64,000 nucleotides of DNA from Phytophthora sp. 'mugwort' (taxonomy: Eukaryota > Oomycota > Peronosporomycetes > Peronosporales > Peronosporaceae). The notes under the pieces are model-generated. The model saw only the letters and a program-made list of their open reading frames with translations. It searched no databases and was not told the DNA's origin. Shown one piece after another: positions 63,293 to 64,000 of this stretch (position 1 is its first letter; each line of letters begins with the position of its first letter). Location: contig JAUCEF010000005.1 in NCBI GenBank assembly GCA_033558025.1, positions 186,001-250,000 on the forward strand, read 5' to 3'. The position numbers and the translations under genes are program-made.

Positions 63293-64000
63293 GGTAGAAT
63301 TAGAAGGCATACGCCACAAAGTAGTATTCATTCTACTGCAGTATTAGAAGAGTATGGGGTAAAACGAACTACCTCTTTCGAGTTCGTTGGTGGTTCCACG
63401 TGGATGTTGTTGCGACGATTTATCATCAGGGTCAAGTTGCCGTCGCTGGGTCATCTAGAATGGCAAATTCTTCTGTACAAACGGGTCTTCGATGAAGTAT
63501 TATTTCGTCTCGAGGTACAGTTCCTTGCAATAGATGCTTCCTTGTCGACCTTTTCTTTCTGAATGAAGCACTGTGGCATTGCTTCATCCAAGTTCGTATG
63601 GTCATCACGGGTTGAATGAATCGAATTGTGTTCAGCCGTAGATGAGTAGGCAGATCTCGAGGTTTGGATGCGCCTTGATATTGCTTCGTGTGACTTGGAT
63701 CGGTGCGGACCTGCGGAAACGGGTCGACAACCGCTTAGCAGAGGTTCTGCCGACCCCAATTCCTTCGTGTCTTGCAACAAGGTGGGTATTTGTTGTTGCT
63801 CTGTACTTTTGCTTCGATTTGGGTAGCATGATTTGGCCCAACATGCTTGTTTTGTGCTAAACTCAATCTCTATTATAGTCGGGCAGACCCGCTAATTGAT
63901 GACACGTAGCTACGATCGATATGTGCATGCCTTGAGGTCATCACACTTTGTCAGTGTGAAATTCCGCAACAATGCAAAAGATCCTGGGTATTCACTTGAT
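63293..64000. other. Unassigned right end of the window
   Basis: 3' UTR of the transporter, then sequence with several short frames. On the minus strand at 63780-63340 frames such as STRDDHTNLDEAMPQCFIQK and MTQRRQLDPDDKSSQQHPRG could be 3' exons of a gene that begins beyond the window, but no family or splice pattern is convincing. Confidence 0.45.

Noticed and set aside
1..64000. Bacterial-type operons, CRISPR arrays, prophage or integron features
   Set aside because: Intron-rich eukaryotic genes on both strands with long individual spacers; no regular short direct repeats with unique spacers were seen.

Overview
This window is nuclear DNA of an oomycete, most likely Phytophthora-like (Peronosporales). 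The evidence is compact protein genes with short introns (about 55-110 bp, mostly GT-AG, occasionally a clear TACTAAC branch site), intergenic spacers often under 250 bp, oomycete-style Inr/FPR start-site motifs, two folate-biopterin-transporter (FBT) proteins, a GCC2/GCC3 cysteine-rich secreted protein, and a decayed SANT-type repeat protein family typical of Phytophthora. CCDC103, a CFAP97-like protein and possibly the polycystin and FAM221 genes point to a species with flagellated zoospores. No bacterial operons, CRISPR array, rRNA or convincing tRNA was seen.

Layout. 1-1757: a six-exon SGNH/CE2-type esterase (minus), running off the left edge. 1990-8513: a receiver-like/TPR/cNMP-binding protein, TRAPPC4, and a first FBT transporter. 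8514-10063: no assignable gene. 10064-19728: ADP/ATP carrier, a giant C2-PH-ankyrin-WW-FH2-like protein, CFAP97-like and CCDC103 flagellar genes head to head, and a LysE-type membrane protein. 19868-27523: WDR62/MAPKBP1-like WD40 protein, three-RRM protein with an ALY-type UAP56-binding motif, small ankyrin protein. 27524-30024: a frameshifted SANT/Myb repeat pseudogene in otherwise empty DNA. 30025-40530: RAP1-like telomere protein, IQ-motif protein, TAF9, polycystin-2-like channel, TRM13, IMPACT/YIH1, arginase. 40531-49562: about 9 kb of degraded mobile DNA (two DDE-type transposase relics, a Ty3/gypsy integrase, two head-to-head unclassified ORF relics). 49713-63292: NSF-N-like/SKP1-like/cytochrome-b5 fusion, GCC2/GCC3 protein, FAM221, PX-ankyrin protein, MYND protein with three duplicated exons, AATF/BFR2, second FBT transporter. 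63293-64000: unassigned.

About 26 intact protein genes are described. Seven adjacent pairs are divergent, with start codons only 86-303 bp apart (TRAPPC4/FBT1, CFAP97/CCDC103, LysE-like/WDR62-like, TAF9/polycystin, TRM13/IMPACT, GCC2-3/FAM221, AATF/FBT2), so shared bidirectional promoters are the dominant regulatory arrangement. The set mixes housekeeping (TFIID, TRAPP, tRNA methylation, ribosome biogenesis, mRNA export, mitochondrial ADP/ATP exchange, arginine breakdown) with lineage-specific multidomain proteins. Exon models were built by hand from reading frame, splice sites and family conservation; exon joins were checked for phase. The most unusual observations are an FH2-like domain lacking its GN-motif segment, three exactly 47-codon exon-end repeats in the MYND protein, a six-copy SLSxFTSGY motif in the WDR62-like protein, a complete BRCT-Myb-RCT RAP1 architecture, and the NSF-N/SKP1/b5 fusion.
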